In this document: one piece after another, positions 30,270 to 41,829 of the stretch
How positions within the stretch are numbered: the stretch's first letter is position 1
Layout: every line of letters begins with the position of its first letter
Program-made: the position numbers and the translations under genes
NCBI GenBank assembly: GCA_963931865.1
Contig: OZ007509.1
Span: 8,339,274-8,403,273 of the forward strand
Direction of reading: 5' to 3'
Origin: Axinella damicornis
Lineage: Eukaryota > Porifera > Demospongiae > Axinellida > Axinellidae
DNA length: 64,000 bases
Notes under the pieces: generated by a model
Database searches by the model: none
Told to the model about the DNA's origin: nothing
The model's input: only the letters and a program-made list of their open reading frames with translations

Positions 30270-31560
30270 TTTTAGCCAATTATTGTGATGACAATGTACT
30301 CACGATAAAGATTATTGGCAGTTTGGCTATCATGATTATCAAATGGAAGGATTAACAAGGTGTTCCCTGCTCTTATACAGGATCCAAACATTCCAAGGTC
30401 AAGACACCTGAGGTGGTGTTCTGGAAGCAGATGGACATCATCATGAAGGTGGCAGAGAGTTGTGTATCACTTGCCATCTGAGATAGGGTCGGACACACTG
30501 CATCATTCAGGGCCGCTGGCAGTAGACTTCCTGCAGGGAGGCATCTTGCTTGGTGAGGAGCATACTCTCATTCTGAGACCCCAACCATACCTCCATTAGG
30601 GTGATATGTTGCGGTATTTGAAACTCAGTAATATTATATTATTAGCATTGGAGGCAATTGGTAAATAGGCACCCTATGATAATAAATACCAGAATGTTTA
30701 TCGTACATCTACCATACGTACATCTACCATAGCCTCGTTCCCAGGTTCTACCACACACGAACCAAAATTCAGAGGAAGGGGAGAGCCTGGGATATTTTGT
30801 CACGTGAAAAACGTCACATTTAATTGCGTGTGAGCAATCAAAATCGCAAGTCTTGTATGAATATACTGTAAATTGTAAATTTATACCAGAGCATGTAGTT
30901 CTTATTTGAGACTATTGTATGACTGGCAGCATTATCATATCGCCCCGTACTACACAGCAGCTGCGTTATTCCTGCTAAAAGACTCCGGAATCGCACCAGG
31001 TTCTGGGTGAGATGCCAAGACGGCCGTTCCATGGCCTCGCTGAGAAGCAGCCGAATTCAACGCCAAAACGACATTTTTCCAGGTTTGTATGAATCGTTCT
31101 CGACACTTACTGTTCACTTAGAGTATAGTTGTACCAATTCCACCAATCAGATTGCTCACTGCGAGGTTTCTAAATCTGATAGAAAACCTTGTCTTCAATA
31201 GAAAACCTCGTATCGGGTTTTCTATACTGTACTAAGAATTTAAGCTGTCAATGAAAGCTGCCTACGTACTAAATGCTAACGCTTCCTATGGTAGCCAACT
31301 GCACCTCGTGCTTTAGCTCGTGACATAAGGCCTCACCCAAGGGGAGTGGTCCCTTCGAATGTTAACCTCATTTGAACTGGGTTAAAATAGCATTAGAATT
31401 ATAGGCAGTGCACATGTCTGCATACTTCTCTGTGTTCGTCTTTGTTGGACGGCTACATCAGCACACGAGAGCTGGAAGGAGGAGCTAAGCGGTAAATGAC
31501 GGCACTGGTGGGGTGAAACCAAGTTGAGGGGCGGAGCCATATGACTGCTCGTAGCCAGTC
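30270..31560. other. Gene-poor stretch
   Basis: An exon-like segment follows the acceptor atacag at about 30380 (frame SKHSKVKTPEVVFWKQMDII). I cannot assign it. A single foldback cap CATAGCCTCGTTCCCAGG at 30728-30745 has no partner end. Short repeats of gaaaaccttg/gaaaacctcg are at 31177-31210. Confidence 0.35.
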
Positions 31561-31990
31561 TGTTATTTTGTCGAAAAGGACATCCGATGGTAGGTTATTC
31601 TGTTGAAAACTGAAGCGCTAGCGTAGTTACCGTTGCTGTACTCTAGACACTGACACCAAGGGATCTAGAAACCTGAGGGCCCTGGGCTGTAGCGTCCCGA
31701 GCGTAGCAAGGGCACACAGCGCTAGTATCTGCCTTGTACTCATTTCCAGTCTATTATTTCGTCGAAAAGGACCTCCGACTCGTAGCTAGGTTATACTGTT
31801 GACAACTGAAGCGCTAGCGTAGTTACCATTGCTATACTCTAAATCGGTTAGACACTGAGACCAATGGGATCTACGCGATTTAGAAACCCTCGGGCCCTTA
31901 GTAGTGCCCTCGCTGTGCTCGGGACACTACAGCCCAGGGCCCTCGGGATTCTAAATCGCGTAGATCCCTTGGTCTCAGTGTCTAACCTAT
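31560..31990. repeat. Duplicated module ending in a foldback
   Basis: tttgtcgaaaaggacatccg to tctagacactgacaccaagg (31568-31670) is repeated at 31748-31870. The second copy then folds back on itself: gggatctacgcgatttagaa at about 31866 is complemented by ttctaaatcgcgtagatccc at about 31950, with the CTCGGGCCC/GGGCCCTCG block between. No coding potential. Confidence 0.75.
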
Positions 31991-32279
31991 AGTTATATAG
32001 ACTGCCAAAGCATGGCTACCGTCGATCTCTATGCAGCTAACTGTCGAGCGCTGAATAATTATAAGCCGACTTCACGCTGCATACCTGCAGACCATATTTA
32101 TGCTAATAAAATGGTGCATCTAATCTGGTGATAGAAACACTAATTATTTTCTGTGATTCCAATGTACTGATACCAGGAAATGTACTTATCAAAACAACAT
32201 GAGTTCCAAGTACAAATTTACAAAATACACTCACTATTCATAGTCAGTCTGATTTGGTCGAAATGTAGTGTGTGGCATA

Positions 32280-32645
32280 TGTAACAGTTGTAACAGTTGG
32301 CCCTTGGTCGCAAAAGAGTTCTCTTGAAATTCAGGAGTGGCATAGTGGTTGATGATGCCCATTTCTTGGAATTACTATAGCCACACCACCAAGGCAGTGG
32401 CAGGTGATGTCCATGTTCCTGGAATGGCAGTCACAAACGCTTGAAATGCATGGCACCTTCAAGCATGGCACGGATGGCATGGCAGACTGCAGTAGCCGCC
32501 GATTTCCTGGAATAGTGCATCCACAACAGTCACAAACACTCGAAATGCAGTAGGTGGCAGTTTGATGCCCATTTCCTGAAATAACAACGGTCACAAACGA
32601 TTTCTCTCCAAACGCAGCACAACAATTTCTATCTGTTACAACTGT
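32280..32645. repeat. Internally repetitive element with TGTAACAGTTG ends
   Basis: The ends tgtaacagttgtaacagttgg and, reversed, acagttgtaacagat are inverted. The inside has about five diverged units of tttcctggaat...cacaaac..ttgaaatgca. The cysteine-rich minus-strand ORF across it follows the repeat. Confidence 0.55.
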
Positions 32646-32649
32646 CCAT

Positions 32650-33940
32650 CCAATCTAGCGGTACAAATTCGTTTCCTGGAATTTCTATGATTCCAATCCT
32701 ACGGTAGTGAATTATGAAATTATTTTATTAGCATAATGTACCCACACTAAATTAAGTTATCTCTACGTACCCTTCTCTCTACCCTGACATCACGCACATG
32801 ATAAATTATCCCAGGCCCTCCCCACTTTTTTGGTACTGTAAGCTATGAAAAGCTGGGCAATGGCCTGGGAACTAGACTACGTCTACCATACAATAACTAT
32901 GTCCTGGAGTCATGGGACAGCCTTGCGGGTAAGTGCAGCTGACGTTTTTGTACCAATTCGCATGAGAAGTCGCATCAGTACTCCAAGTCGCGAGAGAAAC
33001 CCATATAATGTAGTGCAACTCACATGCACTACAGTAATCAATGAATTTATGACTGTTTTGTGGCAGACATTAGCTTTAATGACTGCTGCTGATCCAAGAG
33101 GGCTGAGATACTTGTCTGGAATCTATAATACTACCATTAGCCATCCATGAACTTGTCCATATAGCTTACTCGTGTCTGGATTGGACTGTATGCCACTGCC
33201 AGTTCCTGGTTTGGCTTTGCCTTAGGCCTCATGCATGTGCCTTCCCACACCAGCATTTTAGTTTGCAGTGTGCTAATGCAAAGGGGTAAAGCAGAAATGA
33301 AATATTGTCACGAAGCAAGCTATGGTAATACGGATTCGCTGTGTTCATTGGCACAGGAACGTGCAAAGAAATTTGTGTTTAGTAAAAGAAATTGCTGTCT
33401 GCACTAGTTACCAGTCAATTGATCCTAGACTGCTTATGTAGGTTCCAGGAAGAACTCATTTTCTCTATCCCAAGAACTAACTATACCCAAAACGAAAAGG
33501 AAGGGGAGGGAGGGCCATAGAGGAGTGGGTAGGATGGAGGGGAGGGAGCTACGTAGAACACACATGCCGACTCTCATGCATTCATTAGCAATCTCAGGCT
33601 CTCATGCTTACTGCCACAACTCCCATGCATTAGTAGCCTGCCAGAGCTTAATATGTGGGTGTGGCCTGGAAACTTGGCAGGCCTGTTTTACAACGAGATC
33701 TGTATGTGCATAAAGTGTGCCCCATCGACCTGGATGACCACAACTTTAGCAACTAACACTGGCGCATGGTTTTCTTTCCCTCCAGATATTCTTGCCCTCC
33801 TGAAGGCTGGGGAAAACCCCAAAGAGCCCCAAGAGGACACACCAGGTACTGGAGGTTTTGCCACTCATTAGACAATTGATAGTCAACTGACTTCAGTTGT
33901 TCAGGGAGTCACCTGAACAGTAGACTTTAAACTGCTGTTC
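32650..33940. other. Gene-poor stretch
   Basis: A degenerate foldback relic is at 32811-32876 (ccaggccctccccac ... ggcctgggaactag). An exon-like segment after ccctccag at 33787 reads ILALLKAGENPKEPQED, with a donor-like gtactg at about 33846. I cannot name it. Confidence 0.35.
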
Positions 33941-33950
33941 TGATTAGCCA

Positions 33951-34350
33951 GAGCCTCGATCGTTCCCATACCATTCCCACCACTGGTTTTTGAGCATGCA
34001 CAGTATGGCAAGGGAAGGCCTGGAATATCTGGTCATGTGGGATGACGTTAAGTACACAGAGGGTAGACACATGGTGTGCGGTGCCCAACCATAGCAATAC
34101 CTGTTTAACATTGGTCTGTCCCCAATGTCAAACCGTAAATTGATTGGCTGCCTTGCGCATGGTCAGCTTTTGGACAGACATTACAAGAATGGGCATTGAG
34201 ATTCTTTGTTGAGCACCGCTCTGTGTGTCTGTCATCTGTCTCCCTGACAGCGCCCGCACATGACCAGATCTCCCAGGCCTCCCCCATCTGTATTTGCAAA
34301 CTGCAAGCGATCAAAGCTGAGTGGAGGGGAATCTCCTGGGAACGAGGCTA
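33951..34350. mobile_element. TAGCCTCG foldback element 5 (9-bp TSD)
   Basis: Element of 400 bp with ends GAGCCTCGATCGTTCCC and TGGGAACGAGGCTA. Flanking 9-mers GATTAGCCA (33942-33950) and GATTACCCA (34351-34359) differ at one position. The arms are diverged. Confidence 0.75.
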
Positions 34351-34875
34351 GATTACCCACAGTAATGGCTATAGATGATGTTCAGGTGCAATAAGCAATT
34401 ATATAACACCTCCTGTCTAGAAGAAGGAATTCAGCTTTTAGAACTTTCAAATCGCAAGATGGGGAACTTCCCTTTGTCAGAATATCTTACTGCTCTAGTT
34501 GATCAGATGATCCCAACTCTCATCATGGCCACTACTGCCACCATTAAGTGAGCTCTTGTCTTGCTGATATCCTACCTGTAGGTCTTTCATTAGGCAAGCT
34601 GCCAGGTGAGCAGGGATGAATGAAGGCAGTGCAGCAAGTTGTTGAGTGGTGAGTCATTAAGAATTGAACAATCTCTCTGTAGAGTGTCTGCATGCGTGTG
34701 TGTACATTGGGGTAGTTACATGTGTGTGCGTGTGTGCATGCGTGCGTGTGTGCGTGCGTGCGTGTGTGTGTGTGTAGGTTTCGCTCTCTCTGTCCCAATT
34801 TTGTGTACAGTAGGCCAAATGATGTCTATTCGACATTCGTCAGTCCATGCATTGAGCGTTAATGTTGCTGCAAAC

Positions 34876-35269
34876 TTGTGCTGCCACGATATGAGATATT
34901 GTATATCACATAATCATATCATGATATACTGGAGTATCCATATCAGGATATACTGGCAATTGAATTTAACTAAGTGGTCCAGTCATTAGCTATGTGATAA
35001 TTAGGTTAATGCTGTGGGTTCTGTGTACACTATTTGGAGTTCGAAGTGAAATCCAGGGAAACCAAAGTGTTTCCACACCTTGCTCTTGCAATTGGACTTT
35101 GACTTGTCTACTAGCTGCTCGAACTCGACAGACATTTTTCACAATTGTGCGACGTGCAGCTGGGACACCCCGTATACGCGTACTAACTACTATGTCAATA
35201 TCATGATGTTGTGTATCGTATCGTATCGCATCGCGAAATGATATATCGCGATGTATCGTGGCAGGAATA
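34876..35269. mobile_element. hAT element, short derivative of the 17.7-kb copy
   Basis: A 394-bp element shares TGCTGCCACGATATGAGATA and the TATCGTATCG right end with the element at 17681-18425. It has a larger internal deletion and a decayed BED-region remnant on the minus strand (DTQHHD...STRIRGVPAARRT). The flanks CTGCAAAC (34868-34875) and CTGCAAGC (35270-35277) are an 8-bp duplication with one mismatch. Confidence 0.85.
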
Positions 35270-35420
35270 CTGCAAGCAGTGCACGGGGTAATTGCAGGTA
35301 ACGCATAGTGATACAGACAAAACTCACTGGCTAAAGCAAGAAAAGCTGTTTGTATTGTGCAATTATGCAGTACTGCATTCGAATATACTGTGGGTTTTGC
35401 AATTGGCACATTTAAAATTA

Positions 35421-35510
35421 TGCTGTCCAATTTAGCTTGCATAATTACGAGGGGCAACCGCACTCCTGGTAGTGCTGTCCAATTTAGCTTGCATAATTAT
35501 GAGTAATGTA
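35421..35510 (+). repeat. Duplicated 31-bp segment flanking a CACTCCTGGTAG end
   Basis: tgctgtccaatttagcttgc and eleven more bases occur on both sides of a 21-bp piece gggcaaccgcactcctggta (plus g). The 21-bp piece is the end of the CACTCCTGGTAG element family. A tandem duplication of the boundary of an old insertion would give this. Confidence 0.65.
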
Positions 35511-36299
35511 AGTATGGAAATGTAAGTAGCTGTAGTGCGAATACTTGAATAATAGAGACGCACAAATTTTGACTACGTATCTACATTTCACAAACAGAGT
35601 ACAGGAAAAACTTGACACAAGAAGCTAGCATATTGTGTATAGACACAAGATTATGACCACCATGATACAACAAGCACAGTGTGCATTAAATGGGGACACT
35701 CATCTACCTGGGTCAACGTCTGACATGAGGACACACATGCAAGCCCACATTGAAAGCAGTTCCATGACCCAGTGAGGTTCAAGTAGAACACAGTGTCGAG
35801 GTTAGAGTGTGGAGATTGGAGATATATATATTGGCTCATGAGGCACTTGAGATCTCTGACCCTGGCACAGAACACCACTCACGGTGGACACTGGATAGTA
35901 GTCCAGCCAGGAAACCAAGCTGAGTTGCCTCCAGTCGAACCTGGGGATACAGAACACTTTAACAGGCCTCAGTGGGAGGCTTCCATTACCTACCAGCCCT
36001 TGTCAGTTGACTTTCTCTTTCAATTGCTTCACAATCGCTCCAGTTGCACAATGTGCCTGGGAAAGGAATATGTACTTTACGCATATGCCTCATTCAGAGT
36101 GAGAGAATCACTCTAGCCAGCCCTTTTTGGATACATCGGGTGTGTTATCAAGCCCCCTCTGTATACTTACACCGGCAACTTCAGGGAGAGCCAGAACAAA
36201 ACCTCTCTTGCTCTTTCCCTTCAGCCTGGTAGCATTGTAGCAATGCCCCAGGCCTGTTGAGCAACCCAGTCCGTTAAAAATTAGCCCTTTGGAGAGCCC

Positions 36300-36482
36300 G
36301 GGTCTCTTGTCAGCAATGGGACTGTGGTGGAATGTGGGCTCTTTAGACCAGTAAATGCAGATCTTTGGCATATGCATCAAGCCCATCATAGTACAGAATG
36401 CAAAGTAACCCATGATTTCTCTTTTGTCTGTGGTCCATGTCAATGAGGTTACCTCCAGGCACTGAGAAACATACGTACCCAT
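36300..36482 (-). pseudogene. piggyBac-type transposase fragment
   Basis: The minus-strand frame reads LTWTTDKREIMGYFAFCTMM then GLMHMPKICIYWSKEPTFHH. This matches the N-terminal part of the DDE_Tnp_1_7 domain (a short helix with MGL, then a YWS motif). Stops and frame changes occur on both sides. It is unrelated in reading frame to the C-terminal fragment at 9780-10250, so it is a second, separate remnant. Confidence 0.55.
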
Positions 36483-36539
36483 TGGTTGATGAAAACATTT
36501 GAATTATGAAGTACAGTGCTCCCAGCAAAGAGAGTACAT

Positions 36540-38180
36540 TTTGGTTTCTGTGACAAACCTGTGTATAACTTCAAACCGACATTACCTATGGTCAAAATAT
36601 GTTGTACCATAAGCATTTTGTGACCAATCACCAAAAAATTAATGACATTCCAATAGAGAGATGGCTTCACATGTCAACTGAGTATGCAAAATACTTTAGG
36701 GTCGCCTCTAAACCTGGGAGTTAAGATCTCAAACATGATACAAGTATAGTGACCTAGGTTTAGCAGGTTCTAAGCCCCTCTTGAAGTTTAATTCCACTGT
36801 CCTGAGAAGGCGGAGCACAGTTCTGGAGGAGCCTATATATATGTACTTCAGGGTCGGCATTTCCACAAAACTGGGAGTTAAGAGCTGATTTTTTTTTGGG
36901 AGAGGTCATGCTTATGTTGCAGTATGTCTGGCCCAAGTTTAAAATCTTAACCCCTTACAGATCCTGAGATGTTGCCCCATTTGTTCACAATTGTTAATTA
37001 AAGATCTGACCTTTGACCCCTGGCTTTTCTGTAAAATCCAATTCAAAGGGTTTCTCAGGCTGATTTCAGTGTGAAAAACTGGTTGTAAGAGCCTCTGTCA
37101 GCTGTTTATGTTGTGCATGCTGAAACATGGCAGGGCTGTAGCTATAGGATTAATAGAGCGAAGAGGCAAGTAGCTATCAGCGCGCGGAGCGTGCGAAAAA
37201 AATTACTTCGCAGTGAACACAAGGTATACACAATACAAGAAAAGGCTTTCACAGTTGCTGTCGAAACGCAAGAGCAATTCACTGGTAACCTGACCAGTCG
37301 TTAGGCCAGCGCGATTAGTTGTCTCGTGAAAGCGAGGAGGCAACTGCCTCCTCTGCCTCAATGCTAGCTACGCCCATGCATGCATGGTATACTTTGGCTT
37401 TCTATTAGCAATGGACCCACCATGGAATTTTACCTGTTGGTGTCCGACAATGTTGTCAGGGGTGAAGATTGAAGAACAGGGAATAGTTGGAGGGGTCCAG
37501 TGAGATTTGTGACTGCAGGCCCTGTTTCCTGTACGAAAGGTTGTACATCAATCGGAGAAGCCTGTTAGTCCCACTCTGTACGTATGTAGAGAAGGACGTA
37601 CTACTCCCACTGTTCTTACCAGATCGAATTACCATGGCATGCACCCTCTCTTTCTCCTTCCTCCCCGCTTCTCTCTTCCTTCCTCTCAGCTGTGTGACTC
37701 CGTTCTGCTGGCTCGGACCAAAACAGCTATGGTAGGAGAACTACGTAAGGACACGCTCAACGAGATAGCAGTGGACATCCTTATATGGTGTGTTCCACAG
37801 CTCTTAGTGGACTGTCTGTGTATCAGCATATTATAACAGTACAAGTGGAACCAGTCCGTCAAGTAGTTGTGAGATGTTTGACCTTTGGCTCCCAAGTGGA
37901 TTGAGATATGCCAATACTATTGGCATATTCTCAGTTGCATAACTGTTGAGTATAGTCGCAGAGATTATTTCATGTTTGCATTGGTGCCATATGGCTTCAT
38001 AAGACTTTCAGCTTTAAATTGTGATGGCACATCCGGCAATGTCGTTTGGAGATCCTGTGTTGTCAGCATAAAGGGTTGGACAGGGAGGCAGCTGGGTGAA
38101 GCTGTCTCACCCCGTAGGGCCTCCATTATACTTTCCACTTGTATCTAAACCCTACACTACCAGAGGGTGGTTATGAGCCA

Positions 38181-38213
<33 letters not shown>

Positions 38214-38430
38214 TTCCCTCCCCCAGGCTATGTCTACCATAAATGCATGCATAGTGCTGTTGTAACAAGTCTACTGAGGCCCAGCAAAGAGGGCCCAGCA
38301 AAGAGGGCCCAGCAAAGAGCTTGTCAATATCTACATATCAGTAAGTGACTGTGAAGTGATAGAATGTGTTGATATTAATGGTGCAGCCATGTAAGATACA
38401 CTGGGAATACATGATTTCTAGACTGACATG
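36540..38430. other. Gene-poor stretch with one exon-like segment
   Basis: After ctcag at about 37689 a frame reads LCDSVLLARTKTAMVGELRK then DTLNEIAVDILIW, ending at a GT (37796). It looks like coding sequence but I cannot name the family. A poly-C run is at 38188-38208, followed by a triple gggcccagcaaaga repeat at 38279-38318. The rest is unassigned. Confidence 0.35.
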
Positions 38431-38880
38431 CTTTAGTTTCGACCTTTTGCTGGTAGACTGTGTTCTGACCATACATTTGCTCCATGTACGAATGTGTTGA
38501 AAGAAGCGCGTAAACAGCACGGTGTTTGCCGTACGCTTGTTATTTCATAGCAGCGGAGTGCTTCAATGGAACGATGACCTGTCTTTTCTTGGATTAGTTT
38601 TTCAGGTACTCCACCATCATACGGCTGTGTAGTATCAGTCGCTCTCAGGCTGTGGTTCATTTATCAACCATCAACGTGAGCGAGCATGCACCATTGCTTA
38701 ACTTTGTCATTCTTCGACTGGACGAACATAGAACAAGTCCTATTCAAACGCTTGTGGTGGCAACTTACTCATGTATAAATCCAGGATACAGAAAGGGCTC
38801 TTTTCTCCACCAGCTGGGCATGCAAGCACCGGATCGATTTTACTCTTTACGTGAAGTCTCAGCTGGCATCTTTGATCCCC
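38430..38880 (-). pseudogene. Crypton-like tyrosine recombinase, copy 2 (C-terminal)
   Basis: The minus strand reads ILDLYMSKLPPQAFE, then NHSLRATDTTQ and GVPEKLIQEKTGHRSIEALR followed by CYE. HSLR, GH and the final tyrosine fit the HxxR...H...Y catalytic set of tyrosine recombinases; the family wording (DUF3504, KIAA1958/QRICH1/ZMYM-like) indicates a Crypton-derived gene. Stops interrupt the middle and about 65 bases present in copy 1 are deleted. It lies exactly 1000 bases from the matching point of copy 1. Confidence 0.65.
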
Positions 38881-39589
38881 CATTCACCGCTTTCCAGGGC
38901 CCCCCTTATCTCGGCACAGGAGTATCCTGCCACATCACCTAGCACAATGGCCAACACCTCCTGGGATCCCACAAAAGTGCCTGTACGCACGACTGTGATA
39001 ATCTGTGGTACTGACAAATGTACGTACATTTCAATCACGTGGAATATCTGGTGTGGTTTGGAGTGAAAGTATCAGCTTCCACATACTTACTGCAATTGTT
39101 TTTCTGTATACTTTCCAATTAGCTGTATTTAGGTAATTTATGTACACTCAACTCTTTTGCTAAATAATGTACACATACCTCCTTCAGTGGTCTACCCCTC
39201 ATGGCAGGGTGGAGATCTTGTGCAGTACCGCAAGACAGATCATAACTTAACTACCCTATCCAGGAAGAACAAAGAAGGCCCCAGTCCTCCCAGTGAATGT
39301 TCCTCTCAGCTTCTCATTGTACTCCTGTACGTACCTCTTCCTTCACAGCCTCCAATTGTTTTCCTAGCCCAATTGCCCACCCCACAGTCTGTGAGACATG
39401 GCCTGAAGGTATCAGATCTTCAATCTCTGAGTATGTCTCCTCTTCAGCCCTGCTCTCTGGCCCAATAGATGGCTTCTTGAACGGCCCAATTATTGTCCTA
39501 GTATTAACTCTGTTGAACGCAGGGCATTGATGGGTGTTGCTGAATCGTAAATTGATCTCTTATGGTTGAACTATTCTAATGATTTCAAC

Positions 39590-40399
39590 ACTACAAGGCT
39601 GAAGCAGGTACTCCCCATCGTACAGCTGTGTAGTAGCTGTTGCTCTCAGCTGTGGTTCGTTATTTGACCATCAACGTGAGCAAACATGCACCATTGCTTA
39701 ACTTTGTCATTAGGTGTGTGCTTGCCCACAGGTATGCCACAATACCATGGATGAGTCGGATTGATAGCTGTTCTTGGAGTGGACGAACATAGAACAAGTC
39801 CTTTTCAAACGCTTGTGGTGGCAACTTGCTGATGTATAAATCCAGGATACGGAAAGGGCACCTTTCTCCAGCAGCTGAGCATGCAAGCACTGGATTGACT
39901 TTACAGGACCCATTCCTGATCTTGGATACTTTCTCTGTGTACACGTTGTGGTCTGGATTAGTCATCCTTTTGAGCTGCGACAACTTCAGCTCCATGCAGG
40001 CAGAACATCCTACCCATTCTGAAGATGTTTTGGAGTGTTTGCGCCCAGTATTCCACTATCCCGCAGCTTCTCTTCTTCTCCCTTTGTAAATACAACAGAT
40101 TCTGTATGTTGGACTTTTTGACCAACACCATCAGTCGTGGAAATGTGCATCAAGAGTGCCATGGAATTTCTTATATCTAGAAAGTTTGGACAGCCTGGGC
40201 TAATTTCCCTCATGTGCCTATGCAGTCCACAGAGTAGCGGATGAATAGTGGGCGATGGGTAGGGTTCGCTATTAGCCATTCGCACTTCAACTTTGAACCG
40301 AGAAAATGCGTATGCAGAGTATTGTTGGGTCATTGCAGCTTGCACGTCTGCAGGGATAGGATCTTCATGCGCCAACACTTGTTTAGCTCTTCCGGCCAC
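39590..40399 (-). pseudogene. Crypton-like tyrosine recombinase, copy 1
   Basis: The minus strand begins MAGRAKQVLAHEDPIPADVQ and continues to HTESVVFTKGEEEKLRDSGI, LGANTPKHLQNG. After a stop comes YTEKVSKIRNGSCK, ERCPFRILDLYISKLPPQAF and EKDLFYVRPLQEQ. A decayed NHS.RAT box follows near 39640. Domain order and wording fit DUF3504-type domesticated or active Crypton recombinases. The frame is broken at least twice and the catalytic tyrosine end is lost in this copy. Confidence 0.7.
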
Positions 40400-40542
40400 A
40401 ATTCAAACACTTCAATGGCTCACCAAGTGCTCATTACAAAACATCGCTACAGTGTAGTGAAGATTGTCGTAATTAACATGACGTCATAAAATGCGTATTT
40501 TTCTCCACACGTACGTACGCAGCTGCGCAGCTGTGCCAGATC

Positions 40543-41226
40543 GTGATGATGTCTGTAGTGACCAGAAAGCGTAAAATAAACTTCAGAGAACTTGCAGATG
40601 TAAAGCTTCCCAAGCCTGAACGGGTCAGGAGGCAAGACCCGAACAAACTTTATGATGTAGAAGTTGTGGAGACCGATCGCGCAAGTCGAAACGTAAAACT
40701 GCACTATATAGGCTTCAGTTCGCGCTACGATGAGTGGCGCTCGGCATCAGAAGTGGTGCGCAAACCATGTACAATAACGGACCATGCTGCTGGGAGCTTC
40801 CATAGGGAGCTTGCTTCCAAAATAAAAGCAAGCCTTACCAGCTCAAGAAAGGCATCGCCTGATGTAAGAATAGAAGTGCCCATATATGACATGATGCAGT
40901 TTGATGAAGGCCTAAAGGCCGTGGGTCGAGAAGTTGGAAAGATCCGAGGCACAATGCACTATTCAATATCACGTTATGCTGATTTGGACACTATTTTGGG
41001 TAAGAACTGGCACCTGAGGGGCTTCAATCTTGCTGGCGATTGTTGTTACCCTATCCTGGAGACAATTCGCTTCTATATCCGTAAAAGACGACCACTAGTG
41101 GAGTATATTCCACTGTCCAAAACACCAAATGAAAGAAATACCCAAAGAATAATAGGCGATCAAGGCTACATGTTTGTTTTTTCCTTTGTGCGTAAAGATG
41201 GTTTGTATGACGACTTACAGTCATGA
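40543..41226 (+). CDS. Tudor-knot-like protein of a multicopy family
   Basis: A 227-residue ORF starting MMMSVVTRKRKINFREL. Residues about 28-75 (LYDVEVVETDRASRNVKLHY then IGFSSRYDEWRSASEV) form a chromo-barrel/Tudor-knot-like module, used elsewhere for methyl-lysine or nucleic-acid binding. The C-terminal part (RGTMHYSISRYADLDTILGK, FIRKRRPLVEYIPLSKTP-like) has no named domain. A diverged inverted copy of residues about 138-170 lies at 41395-41525. Similar ORFs are, from memory, numerous in cnidarian and sponge genomes and may belong to a transposon. The chosen start is the first ATG; TGA at 41224-41226. Confidence 0.55.
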   Translation: MMMSVVTRKRKINFRELADVKLPKPERVRRQDPNKLYDVEVVETDRASRNVKLHYIGFSSRYDEWRSASEVVRKPCTITDHAAGSFHRELASKIKASLTSSRKASPDVRIEVPIYDMMQFDEGLKAVGREVGKIRGTMHYSISRYADLDTILGKNWHLRGFNLAGDCCYPILETIRFYIRKRRPLVEYIPLSKTPNERNTQRIIGDQGYMFVFSFVRKDGLYDDLQS

Positions 41227-41251
41227 TCCAATAATGTGACATTCACTTATA

Positions 41252-41321
41252 TAGTCTCATTCCCAGGCTTTCCCCACGCTCAAACGAAGAACAGCTGGGT
41301 GGGGGCCTGAAAGTGAGGCTA
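41252..41321. mobile_element. TAGTCTCATT foldback relic
   Basis: Ends TAGTCTCATTCCCAGGC and GGCCTGAAAGTGAGGCTA with a short interior. The flanks contain ATTCACTTA and GTTCACTTG, suggestive of a decayed 9-bp duplication offset by two bases. Confidence 0.45.
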
Positions 41322-41394
41322 GTTCACTTGCATGCTCCTTTAGCTACTTTACCATCAGTGCACAATATAAATTATTATGACGAATAATATACAA

Positions 41395-41525
41395 TGAAGG
41401 TATATACACTCCAGGATAAGATAACAACAATCACCAGCAAGATTAAAGCCCCTCGGGTGCCACCCAAAATAGTGTCCAAACTTGATATTGAGTAGTACTT
41501 CGTGCCTCGAATCTTAGTCTGTTCG
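41395..41525 (-). repeat. Inverted partial copy of the Tudor-knot ORF
   Basis: On the minus strand RGTKYYSISSLDTILGGTRG and following residues repeat, with indels, the segment at 40940-41075. The two copies face each other about 320 bases apart. The segment is followed by a T-arm-like GGGTTCGAATCCC at 41562-41574 which is not part of a complete tRNA. Confidence 0.7.
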
Positions 41526-41829
41526 GGTCTTGTCGTTGTTGTGTTCCACTCAGGCTCTGTCCTGGGTTCGAATCCCACTAAGGCCTTTGCCCTTCCAGAA
41601 GCAAATTTTCAGCAATGCCATTTGTGGTAACCTAAGTGAGTTTAGTGATGATGTCATATCACCATCCCACATTAATGGGGTCCAGAACCTGCATGAAACC
41701 TGACATTCCTGGGTTATCAGGTTTGTGCATTGGAATGTCAAAAAGTGGAGGGTGTGAACAGTTATGTTTATTGGCTGATCTCTTGGGAAGTTTTGCAGCA
41801 GCTTTCATATCCTGTACTGTTCATGCTCC

